Part shown: piece by piece, positions 8,125 to 16,208 of the stretch
How positions within the stretch are numbered: the stretch's first letter is position 1
Layout of the letters: each line of letters begins with the position of its first letter
Origin: DATGEP01 sp035310125
Lineage (GTDB): Bacteria > Chloroflexota > Ktedonobacteria > Ktedonobacterales > JADMIN01
Assembly (NCBI GenBank): GCA_035310125.1
Contig: DATGEP010000019.1
Location: forward strand, 1-64,000
Length of the DNA: 64,000 bases
Direction: 5' to 3'
Translations under genes and position numbers: made by a program
The notes under the pieces: generated by a model
Database searches by the model: none
Told to the model about the DNA's origin: nothing
The model's input: the letters and a program-made list of their open reading frames with translations, nothing else

Positions 8125-9000
8125 ATGGCGCAGGCGAAGATTGGGGTCATCGGCGGCAGTGGGTTGTATTCGATGGAGGGCCTGGCCGGCGTTCAGGAGG
8201 TGCTGGTGGAGACGCCGTTTGGACCACCGAGCGATCGTATTAGCGTTGGCACGCTAGAAGGCGTCCCTATCGCCTTTCTTCCCCGGCATGGACGCGGCCA
8301 TTTCATCAGTCCGTCGGAGGTGCCCGTGCGAGCGAACATCTGGGCGCTCAAGAGCCTGGGGGTCGAGTGGGTACTCTCGGTAAGCGCCGTTGGCAGTATG
8401 CGTGAGGACGTGGCGCCAAAAGACTTCCTGATTCCGGATCAACTCTTCGACCGGACGAAGAGCCGCGTGAATTCGTTCTTCGAAAATGGCGTGGTCGTTC
8501 ACTGTACGTTCGCGGAGCCGTTCTGTTCGACGTTTAGCCGCGTGCTGGTGGAGACGGCGCGGTCGCTCGGTACTGTGAAAGTGCATGAGGGTGGCACCTA
8601 TATCTGCATCGAAGGACCGCAGTTCTCGACCAAAGCGGAGTCGCGTATCTACCGTCAGTGGGGCGTTGACGTGATCGGTATGACGGCGCTCCCAGAGGCG
8701 AAGCTGGCTCGCGAGGCGGAGATGCACTATGCGATGCTGGCCTGCATCACGGACTATGACTGCTGGCATGAGTCGGCAGAGTCGGTTACCGTCGAGATGG
8801 TGGTTGCGAACCTCCAGCACAATGTAGCGAACGCGCAGCGCGTGATCCGCGAGATCGCACGCCACGCGGGAGGGCTGGATGCCGACAGGACATGTGACTG
8901 TGATCGGGCGCTGGCGGCGGCGGTTATGACGGACCCCAGCCGCATTTCCGATGTGGTCAAAGAGCGCTACCGGCTGCTGCTGGGGCGATATATCAGCTAA
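8125..9000 (+). CDS. mtnP: S-methyl-5'-thioadenosine phosphorylase
   Basis: 291 residues of the purine nucleoside phosphorylase family 2. It cleaves MTA with phosphate to adenine and methylthioribose-1-phosphate in methionine salvage. The N-terminal phosphate loop is GVIGGSGLYSM, the conserved PRHGRGH follows at about residues 52-58, and the substrate region contains EGPQFSTKAESRIY and GMTALPEAKLAREAE. An NHC-type Cys-rich tail TCDCDRA is present near the C terminus. The start ATG 8125 has CGGAGGG 8 nt upstream. It appears to be a single gene. Inosine-type specificity is possible, but the TALPE motif favours MTAP. Confidence 0.9.
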   Translation: MAQAKIGVIGGSGLYSMEGLAGVQEVLVETPFGPPSDRISVGTLEGVPIAFLPRHGRGHFISPSEVPVRANIWALKSLGVEWVLSVSAVGSMREDVAPKDFLIPDQLFDRTKSRVNSFFENGVVVHCTFAEPFCSTFSRVLVETARSLGTVKVHEGGTYICIEGPQFSTKAESRIYRQWGVDVIGMTALPEAKLAREAEMHYAMLACITDYDCWHESAESVTVEMVVANLQHNVANAQRVIREIARHAGGLDADRTCDCDRALAAAVMTDPSRISDVVKERYRLLLGRYIS

Positions 9001-9065
9001 TCCGCGCCCGGCCCCTTACCACTCGCCCGGAACGTGCGGCGGACGCACCGGGCGAGAAGCGAGCG

Positions 9066-9485
9066 CTAGTCGGGACTGGACGCCAACCACTCTTGCAATT
9101 GCCGCTCAAGGGCATCGCGGACGTCGCGGAACGCCGCCAGCCGCATGTCGTAGTCGCCCTGAACGGCGGCAGGGTCAGGAAAGCTCCAGTGGATGCGTTG
9201 GGCGGGGCCGGGAAAGATCGGGCAGGCTTCGGCGGCGGCATCGCAGACGGTGATGACATAGTCGAAGGGCAGCGATACGAACTCCCGCACCGATTTGGAG
9301 CGGTGCGCGCTGATGTCTATGCCGCGCTCACGCATTGCCTCAATAGCCAGCGGATTCACGCTCGATGGATGTGTTCCCGCGCTGGAAACATCGAACCGGT
9401 CGCCTGCCAGGTCACGAAGCCAGCCTTCCGCCATCTGCGAGCGGGCTGAGTTACCGGTGCAGAGAATGAGAACGCGTTGTTTCAT
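9066..9485 (-). CDS. arsC: Arsenate reductase, thioredoxin-coupled LMW-PTPase type
   Basis: 139 residues. It reduces arsenate to arsenite. The P-loop CTGNSARS (C9 to R15, CX5R) sits at the N terminus. The two resolving cysteines are in TVCDAAAEACPIFPG, the usual ArsC C10/C82/C89 arrangement. The ATG at 9485 has GGAGG 6-8 nt upstream and overlaps the end of the aquaporin gene by 35 nt. It is the last gene of the arsenic operon. The product would feed arsenite to the channel and methyltransferase encoded just upstream. Confidence 0.92.
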   Translation of the reverse strand: MKQRVLILCTGNSARSQMAEGWLRDLAGDRFDVSSAGTHPSSVNPLAIEAMRERGIDISAHRSKSVREFVSLPFDYVITVCDAAAEACPIFPGPAQRIHWSFPDPAAVQGDYDMRLAAFRDVRDALERQLQEWLASSPD

Positions 9486-10206
9486 GGGTCGCCTCCAGGG
9501 CCGGCTGGGATACACTGCTGGCCGTTCGCAGCCAGCGATAGGCGAGAGCAGCCGCTGCCGCACCTAAAAAAGGGGCGGTGAGATATACCCACTGGCCTGT
9601 CCAGGTCCAACTGAGCAAAGCTGGACCAAGTGATCGGGCTGGGTTCATCGAGGCGCCGCTGATTGGTCCGGCGAAGAGCGCCTCCAGCCCGACGGTGGCG
9701 CCGATGGCCAGCGCCGCCGCCTGCCCAACCGCGCGCGTGTCGGTGGCGACTGCCATGATGACGAACATCAGAAAGAACGTCAGAATTGCTTCCAGGCCAA
9801 AAGACTGCCAGGCGCCGCCCTGACCGGCGGGAATCGTCGCGCCGAGGTGGGCGCTTGTGCCAAGGAGCAGGCGCAGGCAGAGCGCCGCCGCACAGGCTCC
9901 CGCGACTTGAGCGGTCCAGTATCCGACGAGGCGGCGGACCGGGAGGTGGCGCGCGAGCACGAAGCCCAGCGTGACCGCCGGGTTGAGGTGAGCGCCGCTA
10001 ATGTGGCCGGTGGCGTAGATCATCGCGGCGATGACAAGGCCGAAGACAAGGCCGACGCCGACGTGCGTGACCTGCCCACTGGAGAGCTGGTCAATCATGA
10101 TGGCGCCACAGCCGGCGAAGACGAGTCCAAACGTCCCGATGGCTTCGGCCACCAGCGCCGGTAGATCGCGATGAGCCACCGGCGTCTTGGAGTCATTGTG
10201 GGCCAC
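9451..10206 (-). CDS. aqpS: MIP-family channel, AqpS-like arsenite channel
   Basis: 251 residues from GTG 10206, with six transmembrane helices and both NPA boxes (HLNPAVTLG and SMNPARSLGP). The gene lies between arsM and arsC, the setting in which AqpS replaces an ArsB/Acr3 pump and lets arsenite flow out down its gradient. No arsB or acr3 gene is seen nearby. The GTG start overlaps the arsM end by 14 nt. A longer in-frame start (ATG 10380) would add 58 Pro/Ala-rich residues encoded inside arsM and is less likely. A general water or glycerol channel cannot be excluded from sequence alone. Confidence 0.82.
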   Translation of the reverse strand: MAHNDSKTPVAHRDLPALVAEAIGTFGLVFAGCGAIMIDQLSSGQVTHVGVGLVFGLVIAAMIYATGHISGAHLNPAVTLGFVLARHLPVRRLVGYWTAQVAGACAAALCLRLLLGTSAHLGATIPAGQGGAWQSFGLEAILTFFLMFVIMAVATDTRAVGQAAALAIGATVGLEALFAGPISGASMNPARSLGPALLSWTWTGQWVYLTAPFLGAAAAALAYRWLRTASSVSQPALEATHETTRSHSLHR

Positions 10207-11125
10207 AGCACCCGCTCCCACTGCCACCGCAGCAGCTCGTCGAGGCGATGGGAAGCGGATCGCGCTCGTTGGGGGCCGGGGAGGTGGGAGCGAGAGATAC
10301 AGGTTTGCTGGCGCGGACGAAGGCGCTAGCGAGCCGGCCATCGCCGTTTTCCCAGCCGGCGGGAAGTGTGGCGGGATCAAGGCCAGCTTCCGCGACGGTG
10401 TAGCGGCGCGTGATAGTCACGCTGACATCCTCGAAGCCAGCCTCCGCCAGCAGCCGCTTGTAGGTGTCAATCTCCAGGGCGCCGGCGAGACAGCCAACCC
10501 AGGCCTCCATATTGGAACGCAGCTCCGGCGGCACGTCGCCATCGGCCACGACATCGGAGACAGCGAAGCGGCCGCCCGGTTTGAGGACACGGAAGGCTTC
10601 GCGCAGCACCTGAGACTTGTCAGCGGCAAGGTTGATAACGCAGTTGCTAATGACTACATCCACCGTGCGCGCGGGTAGGGGAATTTCTTCGATACGTCCT
10701 TTAAGGAAGGCGACGTTGGCGGCGCCAGCTTTGGTTTTGTTTTCCAGAGCGAGGGCCAGCATCTCGTCAGTCATATCGAGTCCGTAGGCGAAGCCTGTAG
10801 GGCCAACACGCTTCGCGCTGAGCAGCACGTCTATGCCGCCGCCGGAGCCGAGGTCGAGCACGGTTTCGCCTTCGCGCAGATCAATCAGCGCGGTGGGGTT
10901 GCCACACCCGAGCGAGGCGAGCACGGCCTCTTCGGGCAGTGTGGCGACAACGTCCGCCGAGTAGTTGTCGGTGGTGATGGCGGTCCCTTCGCCAATGCCG
11001 GTGCCGCAGCAGCTACCAGTGCCGCCCGCGCGCACACGGGTCGCGGCGAGGGCGTACCGCTCGCGCACGAGCTCGGTGATGCTTTCGGCGGGTGCGGTGT
11101 CGTTCATCGAGGATGTCTGAGACAT
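10193..11125 (-). CDS. arsM: Arsenite S-adenosylmethionine methyltransferase
   Basis: 310 residues, class I SAM methyltransferase. The SAM site is DLGSGGGIDV (91-100). The three conserved arsenite-binding cysteines are visible: C74 in LGCGNP, C162 in SNCVINL and C212 in VGCLAGAL. Extra Cys pairs occur near the N terminus (SCCGTG, 38-43) and at the C terminus (SCCGGSGSGCCG). It methylates As(III) to volatile or excretable species. The start ATG 11125 has AGGAGA upstream. A perfect inverted repeat lies just upstream and may be the ArsR operator. The extra Cys clusters may bind metalloid. Confidence 0.92.
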   Translation of the reverse strand: MSQTSSMNDTAPAESITELVRERYALAATRVRAGGTGSCCGTGIGEGTAITTDNYSADVVATLPEEAVLASLGCGNPTALIDLREGETVLDLGSGGGIDVLLSAKRVGPTGFAYGLDMTDEMLALALENKTKAGAANVAFLKGRIEEIPLPARTVDVVISNCVINLAADKSQVLREAFRVLKPGGRFAVSDVVADGDVPPELRSNMEAWVGCLAGALEIDTYKRLLAEAGFEDVSVTITRRYTVAEAGLDPATLPAGWENGDGRLASAFVRASKPVSLAPTSPAPNERDPLPIASTSCCGGSGSGCCGPQ

Positions 11126-11139
11126 GATGTTCTCCTGCT

Positions 11140-11163
11140 ATTCATCGAAGATATTCGATGAAT
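11140..11163. promoter_or_regulatory. Perfect 10-4-10 inverted repeat, candidate ArsR operator
   Basis: ATTCATCGAA (11140-11149), spacer GATA, then TTCGATGAAT (11154-11163), a perfect match. It lies between arsR and arsM, 15 bp upstream of the arsM start. A weaker relative, CATCGA-N6-TCAATG, overlaps the arsR -35 region (11567-11584). This shape is usual for ArsR/SmtB operators, so a second, internal point of control is likely. Confidence 0.6.
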
Positions 11164-11189
11164 GCGCGCCAAAAAAGGTGTCGCGCGGG

Positions 11190-11546
11190 CTAAAAGAGAG
11201 TGTGCACAAGCGCCAGGCTGCGCTTCCCTTCCTCCGTTGCCCAGAAATACGACCAAACGCCGCGTTTCTCGCTGTTGACGAGGCCAGCGGTGCGCAACAG
11301 CTTGAGATGGTGGCTGATCGTCGGCTGCCGCTGTGGCAGAAACGCCGTAAACTCGCAGACGCAGAGCGGCTCGGGATTCTCAACGAGAAGCTCCAGCATG
11401 CGCAGGCGTGTAGGATCAGCCAGCGCCTTGAGCCGGCCGGCCAGCGCGACGGTGCGGCTGGATTCGACCGGGACAGGGACCACGGACGGCGTACAGCAAC
11501 CGCCAGTGGTCGCGGTATCGAGTTGTCGAGTGGACGTTTGTGCCAT
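11190..11546 (-). CDS. arsR: ArsR/SmtB-family metalloid-responsive repressor
   Basis: 118 residues with a winged helix-turn-helix (ALADPTRLRMLELL, then PTISHHLKLLRTAGLV). The arsenite site is LCVCEF (C62, C64) in the DNA-binding helix region, the alpha3 type. A further Cys pair at C17-C18 (GGCCTP) could give the third ligand. It should repress the ars operon until As(III) binds. The ATG 11546 matches the family start; the 36 upstream codons in the same frame cover the promoter and are not coding. It is the first gene of the arsR-arsM-aqpS-arsC set. Confidence 0.9.
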   Translation of the reverse strand: MAQTSTRQLDTATTGGCCTPSVVPVPVESSRTVALAGRLKALADPTRLRMLELLVENPEPLCVCEFTAFLPQRQPTISHHLKLLRTAGLVNSEKRGVWSYFWATEEGKRSLALVHTLF

Positions 11547-11552
11547 GTCACT

Positions 11553-11582
11553 ATGGTAGCATGGGACATCGAAGGTTGTCAA
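11553..11582 (-). promoter_or_regulatory. arsR promoter
   Basis: On the minus strand TTGACA (11582-11577) and TACCAT (11558-11553) are 18 bp apart, ending 6 bp before the arsR ATG, so the leader is very short. The -35 overlaps an imperfect dyad that resembles the intergenic inverted repeat, which fits autoregulation. Confidence 0.55.
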
Positions 11583-11613
11583 TGTAACGGAAGGATGAGG
11601 TATTTGGGGGCAA

Positions 11614-12567
11614 TTACAAGATGGGCGGCAGCCTGAATATGAGGGACGCCACATCGTACGCGCGGCCAGGCGTCGTCGCGTCGGGCTCGCTCACGAGCCA
11701 GCGCCACGTGCGCATGCGCTCAACGAGCTCGAAGCGCCGTGCCACGTCGCCGGGCAGGTTCAGCGCTTCGGCTGGGAGGACAGGTAGCGACTCAGGAGCC
11801 GAGCCGCCGTGCTGGCCGCCTCGTGCTGGCAGCAGGTAGCCGGTAACATCTGTCAGCAGTAAGCCGCATCCTCCCGGCGCGAGGAGCGCGCCGATGAGGG
11901 ACAGATGCGCCAGGGCAATGCGCGCGCGAAAGTGCATCGCCGCCTCATGATACTGCGGATGGGCGTCGCGGAGATCGGCGGCATCGGGCGCGTAGATGGC
12001 CAGCGTATCGAACACATCGAGCAGGGGGAGGCTGAAGAGCTGAGTGAGCACGAGGCTGCTCATCACGAGGCCGAAGCTGGCGGGCGCTAGCTCTGGAATG
12101 CGCGGTGGATCAGGAACAGGGCAACGATCCAGACATGCGGCGGCGGCATCCAGAGGTGCGGCGCCAGACGGTCCGCTCAGCGCGACGAGGTCAGCCCAGG
12201 GCTGCGCCCGTAGATCCGCGGCCAGCGCGGCGCTGACGGAGCCAGTGAGGTCGGCTTGTAGCAGGTTGACGCGCGGACGGAGAGAGGTGGGAAGCTCGTC
12301 GCGGGCGCGTGCCATGCCAGCCACATCCACATCTACGAGCAGCACGGACTCGCAGACTGAAGCGAGACGCCGCAACGGCACCTCGGTACAGGCGCCGGCG
12401 CCAAAGATGACCGCCGCGCCGGGAGCCTCCGGTGCGCGCGCGGCGAGGGCACGCTCGACGCTCGCTTCAACGGCACGGAGATGATTGGGGCTGTGACGTT
12501 GATACCACCGGTGTCGCGCCGCTCCCTGTGTGCGCGGATTCTCTTGTGGCAGCCGAGCGATACGCAT
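11614..12567 (-). CDS. SAM-methyltransferase-like protein of unknown function
   Basis: 317 residues. A Rossmann-like motif IFGAGACTEVPLRRLA (about 54-69) is followed by an acidic strand end VLLVDVDV, as in class I methyltransferases. A late strand reads GGCGLLLTDVTGYLLP. It includes HPQYHEAAMHFRARIALAHL, and no catalytic family motif was recognised. It lies 67 bp upstream of arsR on the same strand, but the arsR promoter sits between them. An arsenic role is therefore not implied. Enzyme activity is inferred from the fold motif only. Confidence 0.7.
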   Translation of the reverse strand: MRIARLPQENPRTQGAARHRWYQRHSPNHLRAVEASVERALAARAPEAPGAAVIFGAGACTEVPLRRLASVCESVLLVDVDVAGMARARDELPTSLRPRVNLLQADLTGSVSAALAADLRAQPWADLVALSGPSGAAPLDAAAACLDRCPVPDPPRIPELAPASFGLVMSSLVLTQLFSLPLLDVFDTLAIYAPDAADLRDAHPQYHEAAMHFRARIALAHLSLIGALLAPGGCGLLLTDVTGYLLPARGGQHGGSAPESLPVLPAEALNLPGDVARRFELVERMRTWRWLVSEPDATTPGRAYDVASLIFRLPPIL

Positions 12568-12651
12568 GGATGGTTATCTCCGTATGCGAGGAATTGAGCG
12601 CGTTGTGATGACATTGAGGTGCGTTATTCCCTGGAATCCGCGCGCATCTCC

Positions 12652-12680
12652 TTGACATCATAAGCTACCAGTGCTATCCT
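12652..12680 (+). promoter_or_regulatory. Strong sigma-70 promoter of the structured leader and MEDS gene
   Basis: TTGACA (12652-12657), a 17-bp spacer and TATCCT (12675-12680). Transcription should begin near 12687, at the first base of a perfect hairpin and about 380 nt before the coding start. Confidence 0.7.
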
Positions 12681-12686
12681 CCTTGT

Positions 12687-13069
12687 GTCACAAACGCTTG
12701 TGACTTGGCCGCTGGGCAGGCGGCAACGGCCTGCGGAGCGAGGATGCGCCGGGTGCGAACCCCAGTCGCAACGCATCTTGAGGATCGCAGGAATGTTCCA
12801 GGGGCGACCCTGGAAATCCCATATCCACTGGATATGGGCAGTGCTCCACTCACCCAAGACGCCGCCAGGTAATTCACGCCAGGAACCAAAGAGCGTGTGG
12901 TCACGCCAGGCGCGGGGCCGCACGCATTGCGGTGGCAGGGGGGGATATCAGGGTGGGGCCTGGCGCGCGGATGGCGGCGTATTGCCATCCGCGAAGGACA
13001 AACTCGAGGCAGCCGGGTCTGGGTCGCACTGACGTGATCCCGTGACCCTCGCAACCGGAGGTAGATAGC
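12687..13069 (+). ncRNA. Candidate structured RNA leader upstream of the MEDS gene
   Basis: The 383 nt between the promoter and ATG contain many perfect stems: GTCACAA/TTGTGAC (12687-12704); GCAGGC/GCCTGC (12716-12734); GATGCG/CGCATC (12743-12777) enclosing GGGT-GCGA-ACCC; TTCCAGGG-GCGA-CCCTGGAA (12796-12815); CCCATATCC-ACT-GGATATGGG (12818-12838); GCGGATGGC/GCCATCCGC (12967-12992). CGCCAGGC (12904-12911) can pair long-range with 12958-12965. Two stems end in GCGA (GNRA) tetraloops, a sign of a folded RNA. The segment GGTGCGAACCCC...CGCAACG faintly recalls the cobalamin riboswitch core, but no clear B12 box was found. No known class is assigned. Confidence 0.55.
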
Positions 13070-13717
13070 ATGGATTTGAGCGTCGAGGGAAAGTCAGAGC
13101 GTATTCCGCCAGGGTCTCATATACTGCAGCTCTACAATAAGGTGAATGAGATTACTGGTGTGACCGCGCGGCTGCTAGAAGTTGGCCTGGCTTCCTCGGA
13201 GAAATGCCTCTTCGCTGGTAATCCCGCGTCCATCCAGGAGATGGAGCAGGCGTTGCTCAAGGCGGGTGTGGAGGTAGCGCAGGCGCAAGAGGCCGGTCAG
13301 CTTGTCTTTATTTCGGACCGTGAGGACCTTCTTGTTGGCAAGCGCTTTGATCCCTATCATCTCCTCTCGACGCATCAGACATTTATCGCGCAGGCCCTTC
13401 GTGAAGGATGGAAGGCCGTCCGCATCTCAATGGATATGACATGGCTCACCGCCGACATCGCGACCCCGGAACAGGTGCTGAAGTATGAGGCGGCCTCGGA
13501 TGCGGTATTCACGTTCCAGAACGCGCCGATTATCGCGCTCATGCACTACGACTACTCGAAGCTGCCCGGTGCGCTGGTGGTGGAGATGTTGAAACTACAT
13601 CCTATTGCTGTCGTCGGCAAGTTCATCAAGCGCAATCCTTATTATCTGAACTCCGAGCAGTACTTGCTCAAGATCCTGCGGGTGAACCGCGAGAAAAATC
13701 GGGTAGTCGCGGTGTAG
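13070..13717 (+). CDS. MEDS-domain (DcmR-like sensory) protein
   Basis: 215 residues matching the MEDS domain (methanogen/methylotroph DcmR sensory domain), a RecA-like sensory fold. Typical features are the opening SHILQLYNKVNEITGV, DPYHLLSTHQTFIAQALREGWKAVRISMDMTW and FQNAPIIALMHYDYSKLP. No output domain (kinase, helix-turn-helix) is attached, so it is a stand-alone sensor or partner protein. The start ATG is preceded by GGAGG at about 9 nt. The long structured leader suggests RNA-level control. The ligand is unknown. Confidence 0.8.
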   Translation: MDLSVEGKSERIPPGSHILQLYNKVNEITGVTARLLEVGLASSEKCLFAGNPASIQEMEQALLKAGVEVAQAQEAGQLVFISDREDLLVGKRFDPYHLLSTHQTFIAQALREGWKAVRISMDMTWLTADIATPEQVLKYEAASDAVFTFQNAPIIALMHYDYSKLPGALVVEMLKLHPIAVVGKFIKRNPYYLNSEQYLLKILRVNREKNRVVAV

Positions 13718-13826
13718 GCGGACGCGCCGCGACTGAGAGAGCAGGCGTGTGCGCGAGGAATTGCCGGGTCCGACGGTCCGCAGATGCAGGCACCAGGGAT
13801 GCCGGCGCGAGGCGATAGAGCGAGTC

Positions 13827-14315
13827 ATGCCGAGAATCCGCACGGTGCGCGCCTTTTCCGCGGGTGGTGTTCTGTTTCGTCGTGCCCGAGCAACTGTACA
13901 TACCACCCCCGCGCCTCCGCGGAAAGTGAATGGGGTGGAGGTCGTGCTGGTCGGGCGCGCCGCTGAAGATTTCTGGGTGTTGCCGAAGGGCACCCCCAAG
14001 CCGGATGAGACGACCGAGCAGGTGGCAGTACGCGAGGTGGCGGAGGAGACGGGCATCGTCGGGCGTATCGTCGGGGAGATCGGTAGCGTTCATTATTGGT
14101 TCTCGCGGCGCGGAGTCCGCTACAACAAGGAAGTGTTCTACTATCTGATGGAAGCGGTGAGTGGGGATGTCGCGCTGCATGATCACGAGTATGACGATGC
14201 CCGTTGGTTTCCGCTGGGGGAAGCGCCGGAGCGGCTGACGTACGCGAACGAAACTGATGTGATGCATCATGCGGCGGATGGGATAGCGCGGCTAATGGAC
14301 GACGTAGCCATGTGA
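13827..14315 (+). CDS. Nudix hydrolase
   Basis: 162 residues from ATG 13827. The Nudix box GTPKPDETTEQVAVREVAEETGI is complete (GX5EX7REXXEEXG). The flanking FWVLPKG and YFWF-like SVHYWFSRRGVRYNKEVFYYL are typical of the diadenosine-polyphosphate and bis-phosphate type Nudix group. A GTG start at 13749 would add 26 residues without conserved character. It lies 110 bp after the MEDS gene on the same strand and could be cotranscribed. The exact substrate cannot be told from the sequence. Confidence 0.9.
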   Translation: MPRIRTVRAFSAGGVLFRRARATVHTTPAPPRKVNGVEVVLVGRAAEDFWVLPKGTPKPDETTEQVAVREVAEETGIVGRIVGEIGSVHYWFSRRGVRYNKEVFYYLMEAVSGDVALHDHEYDDARWFPLGEAPERLTYANETDVMHHAADGIARLMDDVAM

Positions 14316-14463
14316 TCGCGCCCGCACGTAGGATCGCGGCGGTTGGCGGGCACGACTTCTACAGTGTGCTGAGCGACGAAGCGGGTTACGCACGCACATC
14401 CGCGCGCGGCGGGGATGGGATAGGCAGAAGGAACCGGCACGAGAGCCGGCAATTTAGGCGTGC

Positions 14464-14667
14464 TTAGCGGCTGGTGACAAGCGCAACGTCGCCGACCAAC
14501 TCCTGGATCTGGCGGAGGCGACGTTCGGCCAGCTCGACATTCTCCAGCGCCTGGGCGAGAATGCGCTCTTCGAGTGTGGGGAACGTAGACTCGATCTCCG
14601 GATCCAAGCGATTGTCAAGCAATTCCAGCGCGCGCACCAGTCGTTCGTCTTCCAACACGGAGGTCAT
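14464..14667 (-). CDS. Small coiled-coil protein of unknown function
   Basis: 67 residues, acidic and helical (LEERILAQALENVELAERRLRQI), with a good ribosome-binding site (GAGGTG about 8 nt before ATG 14667). A TATACT -10-like hexamer lies at 14710-14705 on the same strand. No family is recognised. The coding look and the ribosome-binding site support a real gene. Confidence 0.55.
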   Translation of the reverse strand: MTSVLEDERLVRALELLDNRLDPEIESTFPTLEERILAQALENVELAERRLRQIQELVGDVALVTSR

Positions 14668-14974
14668 CGCTCTGTCACCTCAACCCTTGCTGTGCTGCCC
14701 AGTAAGTATAAAGGAAGGCAGACGCCTTCACTTGTCCGCCGCATGTCACTGGATGTGTTCCCCTCCCTTGGAAAACGTACCGAGCGCATTGAAATCGTTT
14801 GCTGGGACGCGCATCGAGATGGCAACCAGCGTGTAGGCGGCCGGTTCCGATGCGTATGAACGGGTTGCCCCGCTCGCTTCAGTGTCCCCGCATCATGACT
14901 ACGTTCAGCTGTGGGGGGAAGTTGTGGGTGCACCCACTTCGCCCACTGTTCTATACGTAGCAGAAGGTGACTTC
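14668..14974. other. 307-bp non-coding stretch
   Basis: It separates the 67-residue gene from the 3' end of the alpha/beta hydrolase. Apart from the -10-like TATACT on the minus strand at 14710-14705, no gene, repeat or terminator with a T-run was seen. Confidence 0.4.
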
Positions 14975-15991
14975 TCACATGCCTTCACCATTTCTCCCAC
15001 TCTGGTTGGTTACGTAGTTGGAATGATCCCGTATTACCGTCGCTTCGCTCACCGGCGCCGCATCTCCGAGATAGCGGTTGAAGAAGGTGACAACACGGCG
15101 GCAGTAGGTTTGGCGGTCGAGAAAGTAGGTGCCGCAATGGTCGGCGCCTTCGCCAAGCCACAGCTCTTTCGGCTCACCAGCGGCTTCGTAGACCCGTTTA
15201 CCGTGGCTCACCGGAATCATGTGATCCTGCGTGCCGTGAATGACGAGCAACGGACGCGGCGCGAGGGCGGCGGCATCGCGAACAGGGGTGACATCGCCAG
15301 CGCGATAGCCGGCACGGCGCTTCAGAAAAAAGTCGGCGACCGTGGTGATAGGCCGGCCTGATACGCGGATCACCCGCGTCACATTATGGCTGACGACGTC
15401 GGCATGTGTTGCGAAGGGACTGTCGGCAATGACCGCACGGACCTCGGGGCGGCGGGCGCTACCCATGATAGCGACCGCGGCGCCCATGGAGTAGCCGATG
15501 ACTCCAATGCGGGCGCCGGGAATGCGCTGCTCAGCATAGTCAAGGGCGGTCAGAAAGTCGCCGACCTCGCGATAGGCGAGAGTGACGGACGCGCCACGGC
15601 CCGCGCCGTGGCCGTGGTAGTCGAAGAGGAGCACGTTGAAACCGGCGCGCCACAGGGCTGTCGAAATACCGATAAGCTCGGACTTGGAGCCGCGATAGCC
15701 GGTGCAGCCGATGATGACGCGATTCGTTTCAGGGCGGATGAACCACCAGCCATGGATAGTGTGGGCGCCGTTCCGAGAGGGAAACAGCACTTCCTCGTGC
15801 TCGGCACCCGTCTCGAAGGGCGTCATGACGTAGTCATCCTGGGCGCTGGACCGGCGCGGGTCGGTAAGGACGCGCACCACATAGTACGCGATCCCCACTG
15901 TACTCATCAGCATGCCGCCAGCAGCTAACCCTGCGCCGACCGCTATGGTTCGTACACGCGGTTTCCATCTCAATCGCGGTTGCTTGACCAT
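14975..15991 (-). CDS. Membrane-anchored alpha/beta hydrolase
   Basis: 338 residues. A single N-terminal hydrophobic helix (about residues 13-38) follows a basic start (KQPRLRWKPRVR), so it is anchored with the catalytic domain outside. The nucleophile elbow is GYSMGA, the acid lies in HGTQDHMIP and the His in GADHCGTY. CTGYRGSK and YHGHGAGRG precede the nucleophile, as in the BAAT/DUF1749-like and peptidase S9/S15-like hydrolases such as YqkD. Substrate unknown. ATG 15991 is the only good start. Confidence 0.85.
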   Translation of the reverse strand: MVKQPRLRWKPRVRTIAVGAGLAAGGMLMSTVGIAYYVVRVLTDPRRSSAQDDYVMTPFETGAEHEEVLFPSRNGAHTIHGWWFIRPETNRVIIGCTGYRGSKSELIGISTALWRAGFNVLLFDYHGHGAGRGASVTLAYREVGDFLTALDYAEQRIPGARIGVIGYSMGAAVAIMGSARRPEVRAVIADSPFATHADVVSHNVTRVIRVSGRPITTVADFFLKRRAGYRAGDVTPVRDAAALAPRPLLVIHGTQDHMIPVSHGKRVYEAAGEPKELWLGEGADHCGTYFLDRQTYCRRVVTFFNRYLGDAAPVSEATVIRDHSNYVTNQSGRNGEGM

Positions 15992-16088
15992 GCCCTATCG
16001 CTCCACTTAGAGGACATTCGCGTTCTGGGCGCGAGACTCACCTGCCATGCGTCAGATTGTAGCGCATGGGCAATGGGATGGGATATTG

Positions 16089-16118
16089 TTTACAGGTGGA
16101 CGCAATATGCAGTATCTT
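16089..16118 (+). promoter_or_regulatory. Possible promoter of ctaA
   Basis: TTTACA (16089-16094) and TATCTT (16113-16118) with an 18-bp spacer, about 90 bp before the chosen start. The match to consensus is moderate. Confidence 0.35.
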
Positions 16119-16208
16119 ACCCGTAAGCGGCGCCTCAGGCATGCCACGTGTGAGCCCGGTGTTGGCGTGCGTGCTCGCTCTAGATACTCAGAAGGCGATA
16201 GGCGGATC

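Noticed and set aside
12687..13069. Cobalamin riboswitch in the MEDS leader
   Set aside because: Only GGTGCGAACCCC...CGCAACG resembles the core. No convincing B12 box or GCCACTG element was found, so it is left as an unassigned structured leader.
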